The notes under the pieces: generated by a model
Seen by the model: the letters and a program-made list of their open reading frames with translations, nothing else
Database searches by the model: none
What the model was told of the DNA's origin: nothing
Assembly (NCBI GenBank): GCA_016287675.1
Contig: JAEFAR010000023.1
Location: 1 to 39,662 of the forward strand
Reading direction: 5' to 3'
DNA length: 39,662 bases
From: Lachnospiraceae bacterium
GTDB lineage: Bacteria; Bacillota; Clostridia; Lachnospirales; Lachnospiraceae
Program-made: the position numbers and the translations under genes
Shown here: positions 17,524 to 26,357 of the stretch, piece by piece
Layout: the number at the start of each line of letters is the position of its first letter
How positions within the stretch are numbered: the first letter of the stretch is position 1

Positions 17524-18189
17524 ATGACTGTATCGGATTTCACACCGGGACAGCAGGTGAAGCTCGATGTTCGTGCCAACAAGGCGAAAGGTAGCTTTGA
17601 TGCTGTCGTTGCGTTGACGTACAAAAACATCCTTTTACTGGAGCCCATCATCATAGACGGAAAATTGTTGGGATTCCCTCAGGATTATACAGCAAATCTC
17701 ACGGTGATCGTAAAGAACATCTGCTATGTGTGGAGTAACATTCAGGTCCAGGCCGTATCCTTTAAAGGCCGTCATTTTCATGCGATCGAACTTTTTGGTG
17801 AAGCAGAATCCAAAAACCGCAGAAACAATTTCCGTGTTCCCATCGGTGAAATGATGAATGTGGTTTATTTTACGGAATCGGGTCCCAAGCCTCATCACGC
17901 CCTTATCAAGGACATCAGTGAAACAGGCTTTGCCTTCATTTCAAAGGAATCTTTTGATATCGGCAGAATGGTGCGTCTTAACATCGTGCTTCCCGACAAG
18001 ACCCGTCTTGCCATGAGTGCCAAGATCGTAAGATGTCAATCTGCTCCCAAAATGGCCGAAAGCCTGTATGGCTGCCATTTTTCCGAAAAAAATACCAAGC
18101 TTTCCACTTTTCTCATGCAACTCCAGCGTGAAAAGCAGAAGAAAAAGATAGGGCTCTCTTCCTTCTCCGGCGGAAGACGTCAGAACTGA
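17524..18189 (+). CDS. PilZ-domain c-di-GMP receptor, YcgR-like
   Basis: A 221-residue cytoplasmic protein. An N-terminal YcgR-type beta domain (about residues 8-95) precedes a PilZ domain (about 97-205). The c-di-GMP-binding residues are complete: the arginine switch RRNNFR (Arg99, Arg100, Arg104) and the DxSxxG loop DISETG (Asp130, Ser132, Gly135). A basic tail ends the protein. YcgR-like proteins slow or steer flagellar motors or act on secretion when c-di-GMP rises; which applies here is not known. The stop overlaps the convergent ABC exporter gene by 10 nt. Confidence 0.88.
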   Translation: MTVSDFTPGQQVKLDVRANKAKGSFDAVVALTYKNILLLEPIIIDGKLLGFPQDYTANLTVIVKNICYVWSNIQVQAVSFKGRHFHAIELFGEAESKNRRNNFRVPIGEMMNVVYFTESGPKPHHALIKDISETGFAFISKESFDIGRMVRLNIVLPDKTRLAMSAKIVRCQSAPKMAESLYGCHFSEKNTKLSTFLMQLQREKQKKKIGLSSFSGGRRQN

Positions 18190-19928
18190 CTGTAATACAG
18201 TTCGCTGTAAAAGCCTTTCTTCGCCATGAGTTCCTCATGGTTACCCATTTCAATGACATTGCCGCTCTTCATCACAAGAATGACGTCGGCTGTCTGAATT
18301 GTGGAAAGTCTGTGGGCCACCACGAAGCTGGTCCTTCCTTCCATCATGGTGTTAAATGCTTTTTGGATCCTTATTTCGGTTCTTGTATCTATAGAAGAAG
18401 TAGCCTCGTCCAGTATCAGAATGGGCGGGGTTTTTAACATTACACGGGCAATACAGATCAGCTGCTTCTGTCCCTGGGAAAGTTCGTCACCGTTTTCGCT
18501 TAATACGGTGTCAAACCCGGCGGGCAGTCTTTTTATAAAGCCGAGTGCATGGGCTTTTCTTGCAGCTTCTTCGATGTCCGCATCCGTTGCATCGGGGGAA
18601 TTGAGAGCTATGTTCTCTCTCACTGTTCCGTGGCGGAGCCATGTATCCTGGAGCACCATAGCAACATTCTGTCTGAGCTGTTCTCTGGACATTTCTCTGA
18701 TATCGATACCTCTGAGTCTGATGCTCCCCTCCTTCACATCATAAAAACGCATAAGAAGGTTGATGAGGGTTGTCTTTCCGCAGCCTGTGGGACCCACAAT
18801 GGCGATCTTCTGTCCTTCCTTGACCTTAAGATTAAAGTTCTGAATAAGAGGCTTCTCCGGAACATATGAAAAGCTTACATTATCGATGTTTACTATGTTT
18901 TCCTTGTCCACGGCTTCTGCAGCGCTTTCCGAAGCAGTGTCGCTGAGTTCCTTTTCTTCCAGAAACTCAAAGACTCTTGCAGCGCATGCAAATGCGTTCT
19001 GGAATTCCGTAATGACGCCGGAGATCTCGTTAAATGGCTTTGTGTACTTGCCTGCATATGTTAAGAAGATGGAAAGCTGACCTACAGTGATCCCGCCGTT
19101 AACTGCGGCAATAGCACCAAAGACACCGACACCTGCGTAAACAAGACTGTTTACGAAACGTGTGCAGGGATTCACAAGGGATGAATAGAAAATGGCCCTT
19201 AAGGAGTACTTTGCCATTTTTTCATTGATCACGTCAAACTTTTCCTGCCTGTCTCCTGCCATTCCGTAGGCATTGACAGCCTTCTGGTTTTCTATGCTTT
19301 CATTGATGAAGGCCGTCTGCTCGCCTCTTGTTCCCGACTGCTTTTGGAACATGGAGTAGCTGCGCTTTGCAATAAAAGCGGAAACAAAAAGGGAAACCGG
19401 AGTGACCACTACCACAACAGCCGCGATCAAAGGATTTAAGAGCATCATGATCACCAGAGTCATGAGGATGGTGAGTACTCCCGTAAACAGATTTGTAAAG
19501 CCCATGAGCAATCCGTCCGAAACCTGCTCGATGTCGTTGGTCATGCGGCTCATTATGTCGCCGCGGGTGTGGGAATCAAAATAGCTCACGGGAAGTCTGT
19601 TCATTTTTGTAAATGCATCTTCCCTTATGCTGAGGCCCACCTTATAGGCTGTCCTGTTGTTGCTAACGCTTAAAAGCCACTGGGAAACAGCGGCTCCGAT
19701 AACGCAGATCCCCATTTTAATGAGGGTATCGGTTATGGCTTTGAGGTCCGTCAGGCCGTTTTCCATGCATAGGTCGATCACATCACCGGTAAGCACCGGG
19801 ATATAGAGGGTCAGGACCACCCATGCTGCAGCCAGCACAACAGAAAGCACCACCAGCGGAAGCTGCTTTTTAATGTATGATAAAAGTTTTTTTGTTGTCT
19901 CTTTATTGTTCTTTTGTACAGCTTTCAT
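18180..19928 (-). CDS. ABC exporter half-transporter, canonical ATPase subunit
   Basis: A 582-residue fused membrane-ATPase half-transporter, the second partner of a heterodimeric exporter. Six membrane helices lie in about residues 20-310. The ATPase has Walker A GPTGCGKTTL, Q-loop VLQDTW, Walker B LILDEATSS (catalytic Glu present) and H-loop VAHRLS. The signature is LSQGQ instead of LSGGQ. With the partner at 19903-21571 it forms a pair in which one ATP site is complete and the other degenerate, as known for BmrCD and TM287/288. The substrate is unknown (multidrug or lipid in such families). AGGGA precedes the ATG, and the start overlaps the partner gene by 26 nt. Confidence 0.93.
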   Translation of the reverse strand: MKAVQKNNKETTKKLLSYIKKQLPLVVLSVVLAAAWVVLTLYIPVLTGDVIDLCMENGLTDLKAITDTLIKMGICVIGAAVSQWLLSVSNNRTAYKVGLSIREDAFTKMNRLPVSYFDSHTRGDIMSRMTNDIEQVSDGLLMGFTNLFTGVLTILMTLVIMMLLNPLIAAVVVVVTPVSLFVSAFIAKRSYSMFQKQSGTRGEQTAFINESIENQKAVNAYGMAGDRQEKFDVINEKMAKYSLRAIFYSSLVNPCTRFVNSLVYAGVGVFGAIAAVNGGITVGQLSIFLTYAGKYTKPFNEISGVITEFQNAFACAARVFEFLEEKELSDTASESAAEAVDKENIVNIDNVSFSYVPEKPLIQNFNLKVKEGQKIAIVGPTGCGKTTLINLLMRFYDVKEGSIRLRGIDIREMSREQLRQNVAMVLQDTWLRHGTVRENIALNSPDATDADIEEAARKAHALGFIKRLPAGFDTVLSENGDELSQGQKQLICIARVMLKTPPILILDEATSSIDTRTEIRIQKAFNTMMEGRTSFVVAHRLSTIQTADVILVMKSGNVIEMGNHEELMAKKGFYSELYYSQF

Positions 19929-20634
19929 AGATTTCCCTGTAAACCGAATTGTTTTTCAAAAGTTCGTCATGAGTGCCTATGCCTGCGACCCTGCCGTCTT
20001 CAAGCACGATGATCCTGTCCGCGTGAAGAACGGAAGCTGTCCTCTGGGACACAATAAACACAGTCATTCCTTTAAGCTCCTTTATCGCTTCTCTTAAACG
20101 TCTGTCCGTGGCGTAATCCAATGCGGAGGATGAATCATCCAGCACAAGGATCTCGGGCTTTCTGACCAGCGCTCTTGCGATCATAAGCCTCTGCTTCTGT
20201 CCTCCCGAGAAATTGGTACCTTTTTCTGCGACAGGCTCTTTCAGCTGTCCGGGCTTATCCATTACAAAATCCAGTCCCTGGGCGATCCTCAGTGCTTCCT
20301 TCACTTCATCAAAGGTTGCTCCCGGTTTTCCGAAGGCCACGTTTTCGTATATGGTCCCCTTAAACATGTAATAATGCTGGAAGCAGAATCCGACTTTCTT
20401 TTTGAGCTCGTCGGGATCGTAATCTCTGACATTCTTGCCGTCCACCAGCACTTCCCCCGATGCAACCGGGTAGAATCCCGGGATCAGACTTACAAGTGTG
20501 GTCTTTCCGCAGCCTGTACTGCCGATGATGCCGATAGTCTCACCCTTTTCGGCCGAAAAAGAAATGTCTTCGAGAGAATAATCTCCCGCTCCTTCGTATT
20601 TCATATATACATTTTTGAATTCAACGCTTTTCAC
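19903..20634 (-). CDS. ABC exporter ATPase domain of the split first subunit
   Basis: About 243 residues, starting at the proposed GTG (20632-20634). GAGGTG lies 10 nt before it. It encodes a complete ATPase: SVEFKNVYMKYEG, Walker A GSTGCGKTTL, Q-loop CFQHYYM, signature NFSGGQKQR, Walker B ILVLDDSSS and switch VSQRTAS. Walker B has Asp-Asp in place of Asp-Glu, and the H-loop His is Gln, so its own ATP site is degenerate. Its FSGGQ signature is good and would complete the active site of the partner. It sits in the +1 frame relative to the membrane domain gene, which it overlaps by 14 nt. Read as one protein, the two frames would join as ...VFEIGEK-SVEFKN. It could be a real two-gene arrangement, a frameshifted gene or a sequencing error. 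Confidence 0.7.
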   Translation of the reverse strand: MKSVEFKNVYMKYEGAGDYSLEDISFSAEKGETIGIIGSTGCGKTTLVSLIPGFYPVASGEVLVDGKNVRDYDPDELKKKVGFCFQHYYMFKGTIYENVAFGKPGATFDEVKEALRIAQGLDFVMDKPGQLKEPVAEKGTNFSGGQKQRLMIARALVRKPEILVLDDSSSALDYATDRRLREAIKELKGMTVFIVSQRTASVLHADRIIVLEDGRVAGIGTHDELLKNNSVYREIYESCTKEQ

Positions 20635-21571
20635 CGATCTCAAACACCTCACTGATCCTGTTTGCAGAAGCCAAAGACTTTGTAAGCAATATGATAAGGT
20701 CCGCAAGCTTGATAAGTTCAACCAAGATCTGGGACATGTAATTAACAATCGCTATCAGCTCACCCTTTGTCAGATCGCCTGTGTTGACTTCCACGGATCC
20801 GTTGTAAAGGATGACGATGAGGGCAGCGTTTACGATAACAAAGGTAATGGGATTTAAAAGTGAAGACACCTTTGATGAAAAGATAGCCTTTGATGCGTAA
20901 TCTTCTGTCTCTCCCTTAAACCTCTTTTCCTCTTTCTTTTGCATATTAAAGGCACGTATTACCCTGATCCCGTCCAGGTTTTCTCCCACAGTGAGCAGGC
21001 TCCTGTCCAGAGCCGCCTGAACTTTCTTGTAAAGGGGAACAGTGCCCAGCATTATGCCAAATACAACGACAGAAAGCAAAGGGATCGCCACACAGAAGAA
21101 AAGGGCGCTCTTCCTGTCAATGGTAAATGCCATGATGGCAGCTCCGAACACAATGAAGGGGGATCTTAAGAAAAGCCTTAATGTCATGTTTATACCGGTC
21201 TGCAACTTGTCCGCATCCGCAGTCATACGGTTTATCAATGTCGCGGTCCCCACAGTGTCAAGTTCCGAAAAGCTCAAGGTCTGAATGTGTCTGAAAAGCG
21301 ATGATTTCAAGTCCTTCGAAAACCCGACAGCCGTTTTGGCAGCGAAAAACTGGGCCGTAACAGACATTATGAGCCCCGCAGCCGCAAGCCCCACAAGGAT
21401 CAGACCGTGCTGCAGGATGAACGCTCTGTCATTATTTTCAATCCCGATGTCTATGATCTCTTTCATCACAAGAGGCACAAAAAGTTCCAGTACCGCTTCA
21501 AACATTTTGAACAACGGTGCCGGAATCGCTACATTAACATATGGTTTTAAGAATCTCATCAATTTACTCAT
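20621..21571 (-). CDS. ABC exporter membrane domain of the split first subunit
   Basis: A 316-residue protein with the six-helix ABC exporter membrane domain (LKPYVNVAIPAPLFKMFEAVL to SLASANRISEVFEIGEKR, split over the full length). It includes the conserved FSELDTVGTATLINRMTADAD coupling region in part (about residues 98-118). It stops exactly where the linker to an ATPase domain should begin. The ATPase continues in another frame in the next gene. The ATG at 21571 has no Shine-Dalgarno and lies 7 nt after a -10 box, so it may be translated from a leaderless mRNA. Confidence 0.75.
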   Translation of the reverse strand: MSKLMRFLKPYVNVAIPAPLFKMFEAVLELFVPLVMKEIIDIGIENNDRAFILQHGLILVGLAAAGLIMSVTAQFFAAKTAVGFSKDLKSSLFRHIQTLSFSELDTVGTATLINRMTADADKLQTGINMTLRLFLRSPFIVFGAAIMAFTIDRKSALFFCVAIPLLSVVVFGIMLGTVPLYKKVQAALDRSLLTVGENLDGIRVIRAFNMQKKEEKRFKGETEDYASKAIFSSKVSSLLNPITFVIVNAALIVILYNGSVEVNTGDLTKGELIAIVNYMSQILVELIKLADLIILLTKSLASANRISEVFEIGEKR

Positions 21572-21578
21572 GGCGACT

Positions 21579-21607
21579 ATTATACGATTTAAAAATGCAT
21601 TTGTAAA
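21579..21607 (-). promoter_or_regulatory. Promoter of the split ABC exporter; leaderless configuration
   Basis: Minus strand: -35 TTTACA (21602-21607), 17-nt spacer, -10 TATAAT (21579-21584), then only 7 nt (AGTCGCC) to the ATG. No ribosome site fits between them. Confidence 0.75.
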
Positions 21608-21683
21608 GAAACCAATTGTAACAGGCTGTGGGGATAAAATAAAGCACTGCTGTTCCCACGCTGAAACCCGGCATCCGTAAACC

Positions 21684-21849
21684 GGTCACGGATTGATGCT
21701 CGCGCCGCGGGTCCCCGCGGTATTCTGCAAAGCAGAATATGCCGTTATTAAGTCAATTTTGAAAATATTTTTTTCAAAATTGACTTAGAAACGGCACATC
21801 TGCGAGCATCAATCATCGAAGATACACGTGATCATCGTATAGTGTGACC
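21684..21849. repeat. Structured intergenic repeat element, copy 1
   Basis: A nested set of inverted repeats with no gene. Outer arms: GGTCAC (21684-21689) / GTGACC (21844-21849). The main stem is a perfect 13-bp GATTGATGCTCGC (21691-21703) / GCGAGCATCAATC (21802-21814). Inside it are CCGCGG..CCGCGG (21706-21720), ATTCTGC..GCAGAAT (21722-21738), TGCCGT/ACGGCA, and a 16-bp AT-rich stem TAAGTCAATTTTGAAA / TTTCAAAATTGACTTA (about 21749-21787). It shares two sequence blocks with 35952-36029. It looks like a MITE- or REP-like element; no transposase is linked. Confidence 0.7.
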
Positions 21850-21858
21850 CGTAACCAT

Positions 21859-21890
21859 GAAAAACCCCCTGCCGATCATCGGTAAGGGGT
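21859..21890 (-). terminator. Terminator of the two-receiver hybrid kinase gene
   Basis: Minus strand: ACCCCTTACCGAT pairs with ATCGGCAGGGGGT (21864-21890), followed by TTTTT. It is 18 nt past the kinase stop. Confidence 0.85.
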
Positions 21891-21907
21891 CTTTCTTTTA
21901 TATCATA

Positions 21908-24187
21908 TCATCCAAGCCATTTTGTCATTACTTCACGCAATTTGTTCAGATCCACAGGTTTTGCCACATGTTCGTTCATTCCCGAATTCTTGGCCTCCTG
22001 AACATCTGCCATGAATGCGTTTGCCGTCATTGCGATGATGGGTATGGTCTTTGCATCCGTAATGGGAAGCGCACGGATGGCTTTCGTTGCATCGTAGCCG
22101 TTCATTACCGGCATCTGAATGTCCATAAAGATGATATCAAAGTAGTCGGAGCCACGATCCGAAACCACTTCCACGGCTTCAGCACCGTTTGAAACGCATT
22201 CCACGGAGATCCCGGTCATTTCCAGTAATTCCTTGGCTATCTCCGTATTAAGCTCATTATCCTCTACAAGAAGAGCTCTTCTTCCATGGAAATCATTCTC
22301 CATGAACTTCTTGATCTCGGTCTCTTTTTTCTCTTCATGGACATCTCCCAGCATCTGATGCATCGCACCCACCACCCGGGATTTAAAGAGGGGCTTTGAA
22401 ATAAAGGTCTTCACTCCGTGTCTTCTGGCTTCGATCTCTATGTCTGTCCAATCATAGGCAAAGATTGCAAAGACAGGTGCCTCTTTTCCCAGTGCAGAGT
22501 TAACAGCCTTTATGGTCTTGATGCCGTCAACTTTTGGCATTTTCCAGTCGATCAGAGCAAGCTTAAATGGATCGCCCTTTTCTGCTTCAGTGATCATGAG
22601 ATCGATCGCTTCCTGTCCGCCGTAAGCACTCTGAGACCTCATGCCCATGCTTCGGAGCATGGTGGCATTGTTCTCACAGGAAACGCGGTTGTCATCCGCA
22701 ACAAGGATGTGGATACCGTTAAAGCTGTTGTACTTTTCTTCCGGCTTTTCCTGTATCTTTAAGCAAAAGCTTGCGGTAAAGGTGGATCCTTTTCCGATCT
22801 TGCTTTCCACTCTCATTTCGCCGTTCATCATGGTAATGATGTTTTTGGCTATGGCAAGTCCCAATCCTGTTCCCTGAACATTTTTGGTCTTTTCGTTGTA
22901 TTCTCTCGAGAAAGGTTCGAAAATGTGGCTCATGAATTCCTCGGACATTCCTATACCGTTGTCCTCGATGACAAATTCGTAAAAGCCCATACCGTTTTTG
23001 ATGAACTTTTCAAATATGGAGATCTTGATCCTGCCATGCTCTCCCGTGTACTTGACAGCATTTCCCGCAAGATTCAGGAAGACTTCTTCAAGTCTCGTGG
23101 GGTCTCCGATAACATTTTCATGTTCCACGTTCACAACATTGCAGATCAGATCCTGATGCTTTGCATCCGTCTGTGAATGGATCAATGTAACCAGATTGTC
23201 CGTCAGGTCGGAAAGAGAGAATTTCTCCTCGGAAAGCTCCAGCCTTCCCGTATCGATCCTGGACATGTCCAGAACATCGTTTATCAGCATCAAAAGATGT
23301 TTGCCCGAATCAGAGATCTTTTCAAGACAATAGGCAACCCTTTCCTTGTCATCCAGTCTGGTGAGGGCCAGAGCTGTCATTCCCACGATACCGTTCATGG
23401 GAGTTCTGATGTCATGGCTCATACGTGAAAGGAAATCCGACTTGGCATTGTTTGCGCTGTTTGCTGATTCCAAAGCACTCTTCAGCGCTTCCTGCATCTG
23501 AAGCTCATGTCTCTTCTGCGCATCGATCTTCTGGAAGCCCAAAAGCATCTTGGTAACTTTGCCCTTGGAATCTCTTTCCGAAGCTATCAGGTAGGTTCTG
23601 GTCCATCCAACATAGTTGCTGATGAACTCTCCCATGACACTCTTCTGATTTCCCAGTCTCTGATCTATGGTGAAGATGTCACAGAATTCATGCATTTCAT
23701 CCTGATATTCAAAAGAAACCGTTTCATCCACAAAACGCTTGTAAGCAGTAGAAAATCTGCCTCTTTCGCCGAAGATGAAGGTTATAAAATCCTGGGGAAG
23801 TATTTCGTAGAAACTGTCTTCTTTTACGTCGATAAAGCAAGCGTAATAGAAAATTGTACTGAAAGAATTGATGACAAGACTCTGATTCTCGATGGATCTG
23901 GCTCCCGTCGAAAGCTTCTGCATGCTCTCTGCCAGATCTTTGGATGTACTGAGTGATATAGCGCAATAAACGGCCCCGCCGGCACCTATGCTGAGCAGAA
24001 AGGCGATCACCGCTATCAGCTGAAACCAGTTGTTTAATGCAACGGCCGCCTCGGGATAGAATTCATTGACTTTAACGATCACCCTGAAAAATACCAATGC
24101 AAAAACAAGAGCGACAACTATAAAAACCATCAGACTGATGGTATGTGCATATAAAGACTTTTTGTTTTTTCCTTCTGCCTTCTTCAT
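21908..24187 (-). CDS. Membrane hybrid histidine kinase with two receiver domains
   Basis: A 759-residue kinase. Two membrane helices lie at about residues 14-36 and 55-78, with a short loop between. A PAS-like region (about 110-240) contains STIFYYACFIDV. HisKA has SHDIRTPMNGIVGM. The HATPase has NLAGNAVKYT, DNGIGM and GTGLGLAI. Receiver 1 (IHILVADDNRVS, ALIDWKMP) is of the divergent type. Receiver 2 (ALLVEDNELN, IIFMDIQMP, MTANAF, AKPVD) is nearly the same as that of the 9587-11182 kinase. ATGs at 24208, 24196 and 24187 compete; GGCGGAG lies 8-9 nt before the last, so I use 24187. No phosphotransfer or output gene is adjacent. Confidence 0.92.
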   Translation of the reverse strand: MKKAEGKNKKSLYAHTISLMVFIVVALVFALVFFRVIVKVNEFYPEAAVALNNWFQLIAVIAFLLSIGAGGAVYCAISLSTSKDLAESMQKLSTGARSIENQSLVINSFSTIFYYACFIDVKEDSFYEILPQDFITFIFGERGRFSTAYKRFVDETVSFEYQDEMHEFCDIFTIDQRLGNQKSVMGEFISNYVGWTRTYLIASERDSKGKVTKMLLGFQKIDAQKRHELQMQEALKSALESANSANNAKSDFLSRMSHDIRTPMNGIVGMTALALTRLDDKERVAYCLEKISDSGKHLLMLINDVLDMSRIDTGRLELSEEKFSLSDLTDNLVTLIHSQTDAKHQDLICNVVNVEHENVIGDPTRLEEVFLNLAGNAVKYTGEHGRIKISIFEKFIKNGMGFYEFVIEDNGIGMSEEFMSHIFEPFSREYNEKTKNVQGTGLGLAIAKNIITMMNGEMRVESKIGKGSTFTASFCLKIQEKPEEKYNSFNGIHILVADDNRVSCENNATMLRSMGMRSQSAYGGQEAIDLMITEAEKGDPFKLALIDWKMPKVDGIKTIKAVNSALGKEAPVFAIFAYDWTDIEIEARRHGVKTFISKPLFKSRVVGAMHQMLGDVHEEKKETEIKKFMENDFHGRRALLVEDNELNTEIAKELLEMTGISVECVSNGAEAVEVVSDRGSDYFDIIFMDIQMPVMNGYDATKAIRALPITDAKTIPIIAMTANAFMADVQEAKNSGMNEHVAKPVDLNKLREVMTKWLG

Positions 24188-24263
24188 GAGTCCCATCTCC
24201 GCCCCCATACCGCGGTTAATTATTTACCCTAAAAAGAAAAAAAGAATTTTTGAAATTTGAAAA

Positions 24264-24343
<80 letters not shown>

Positions 24344-24355
24344 GTATACGGCAAG

Positions 24356-26260
24356 CTAAACCCCTGCCGTTTCCATGCCGGTCTCAAGGAAATTGATGTA
24401 ATCTCCTCTTGTCAGCGGCTTTGAATAGTAATATCCCTGAATGTAAGTAACACCGAGCTTACAGATCTCATCGCTCTGTTCCTTGTTTTCGACACCTTCG
24501 GCCACGATCTCAAAGTCCATCTCCTTAAGCATTTTGATGGTTGAACTCATGATGTGCCGTGCCTTTTCATTAATGAAGTAGGCATTGATCATTTCTCTGT
24601 CGAATTTAACGATCCTTACAGGCATATCCATAATGTAATTGAGGTTTGAATTACCTGTTCCGAAATCATCAAGGGAGAACGTAACTCCGTAGATCATGAG
24701 TTCGTTCATGTTTCTTAAGAGGATGTTCTTTTCAGCCACGGATCCCGTTTCGGTGATCTCCAGATTGATCCATGTAGGATCAACGTGGTTTTTGTTCATT
24801 ATCGCCACGAAAGAATCCGCCAGACACTCATAGGAGCACTGAACCGTGGAAAGATTGATCTCGATGTAATCAACATCAAAACGCTCATGCAGCATCTCTC
24901 TCGAAAGAAGCTGACATGTTTTTTCAAACACTATCTCACCTATCTTAATGATGGTTCCGTTTTTCTCGGCTACGGGAATGAAAAGTCCCGGAGGAACGAT
25001 GGATCCGTCCTCTCTCCTGATCCTGGCAAGAGCCTCCGCAGATACGAAACGCTTTTCCTTCACGGAATAGATGGGCTGATAGAATGCCTCTATCCTGTCA
25101 TTGTCAATGGCATCCCTGATGATCTCTTCGATCTCTCTTTCTTTCACAAGATCTGTGAGAGAAGCGGGTGTGACAACATTGACATCATTAACATTGGAAT
25201 TTGAATAACCGATGAAACGTATAGCCTGGGAAAGGGATTCCCAGCCTTCGAACTCCATGGAGTTCGGAACAAAGATGTACTTTGTCGGAAGGATAACGTT
25301 CTTCTTAACGCCCCAGCCGTAATTAAAACGTTCACGCACAAGTTCAAGAGCATCATTGGCATTTTCTTTTGACTCAAATGCCATACAATACTCACTTTCA
25401 TTTATGATGAATATGTCTCCCTTTTCAAAGCTCATGACATATCTGTTGATCTCTTCCTGTATATCCGCTTCAAGACTCAGCTTTTTACCGCTGTTTCTGT
25501 AGGGCGAGATCTCCAGATAGACCAATGAGAATCTTCTTCCCACGTTAAAATGCTGGTTTGCGTACAACCCCAGCGCATTCTCGTTAAAGAAGCCCGTGTT
25601 TCTGTCAAGGTTTGACTCCGGATTTTCAAGAGCAAAGTAAATGATGGTAACACCCAGAGAAGCACCGAAGCTTACGATGAGAAGTTCATTGTTAAAGAAC
25701 TGTATAAGGGCGGTCACTACCCAGGTAGCGATCCATATGTAAACCACTTTTCTTCGGTTTATGTTTACGATCCTCTTGTTAGTCTCGGTGGTGACCACGA
25801 TCATCGCTATGACGATCGCCACACAGATGTAAGTCGCGAGAGCGGAAGGTCCCTCCGTGTACTTTGCAACACCGTTCTCGTCATAGGCTACATAGATGGG
25901 CAATGAGAAGATCACAGCCACCATCAGTACCCAGGTCGCATAGACCCTGATCATGGCTTTTTTGTACTCTTTATTGTTCTTGTAAACATCCGCGCAAAGG
26001 TAGCGCAGACCGAAAATACACACGCTCACCAGGGAAGCCACGTAAGCTTTGCAGACGATCTCAACAAAAATAGCGGGAAGCGTCGCTTCATGGTTGATGC
26101 AGAAGATGGAAAGCATGTCAAATAAAGTGCAGACAAGAGTTGCAAAAACCAATTGCAGATAATTCTGTCCCGTCTTGATCAGGATCTTTCTCCTGAAAGA
26201 ATAGAAATATACTATTGTCGCCAGCAAAGTTAAGCCACAGCATTGTGACAGGATACTCAT
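24356..26260 (-). CDS. Membrane EAL c-di-GMP phosphodiesterase with degenerate GGDEF
   Basis: A 634-residue protein. Six to seven membrane helices (about residues 1-210) form an N-terminal sensory module. A GGDEF-like domain (about 215-360) lacks the GGDEF motif (INESEYCMAF in its place), so it should not make c-di-GMP. The EAL domain (about 375-625) keeps all catalytic parts: AEALARI, EINLSTVQ, EITETGS, LDDFGTGNSN, VKFD, VAEGVEN and IQGYYYSKP. It is therefore expected to hydrolyse c-di-GMP under control of the membrane module. CGGAGG precedes the ATG. The tRNA-Leu follows closely. Confidence 0.93.
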   Translation of the reverse strand: MSILSQCCGLTLLATIVYFYSFRRKILIKTGQNYLQLVFATLVCTLFDMLSIFCINHEATLPAIFVEIVCKAYVASLVSVCIFGLRYLCADVYKNNKEYKKAMIRVYATWVLMVAVIFSLPIYVAYDENGVAKYTEGPSALATYICVAIVIAMIVVTTETNKRIVNINRRKVVYIWIATWVVTALIQFFNNELLIVSFGASLGVTIIYFALENPESNLDRNTGFFNENALGLYANQHFNVGRRFSLVYLEISPYRNSGKKLSLEADIQEEINRYVMSFEKGDIFIINESEYCMAFESKENANDALELVRERFNYGWGVKKNVILPTKYIFVPNSMEFEGWESLSQAIRFIGYSNSNVNDVNVVTPASLTDLVKEREIEEIIRDAIDNDRIEAFYQPIYSVKEKRFVSAEALARIRREDGSIVPPGLFIPVAEKNGTIIKIGEIVFEKTCQLLSREMLHERFDVDYIEINLSTVQCSYECLADSFVAIMNKNHVDPTWINLEITETGSVAEKNILLRNMNELMIYGVTFSLDDFGTGNSNLNYIMDMPVRIVKFDREMINAYFINEKARHIMSSTIKMLKEMDFEIVAEGVENKEQSDEICKLGVTYIQGYYYSKPLTRGDYINFLETGMETAGV

Positions 26261-26310
26261 TTTCGCCTCCGAGCGCAGCTTTATTATTTCGACAAAAGTT
26301 ACCGCATAAA

Positions 26311-26339
26311 ATTATAAACTTTAAAGCATGAAAAAACAA
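26311..26339 (-). promoter_or_regulatory. Promoter of the EAL gene
   Basis: Minus strand: -35 TTGTTT (26334-26339), 17-nt spacer, -10 TATAAT (26311-26316). The leader is about 45 nt. Confidence 0.6.
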
Positions 26340-26357
26340 CCAAAAAATCGATTAAAC

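Noticed and set aside
20621-20640. Programmed ribosomal frameshift joining the two exporter frames
   Set aside because: The change is +1, and no slippery codon pair of a known type (such as CUU-UGA) is present; the sequence is AAG CGT TGA. A separate start or a plain frameshift is simpler.
21684-21849. Insertion sequence or CRISPR
   Set aside because: There is no transposase frame inside or beside it, no evenly spaced direct repeats and no cas genes.
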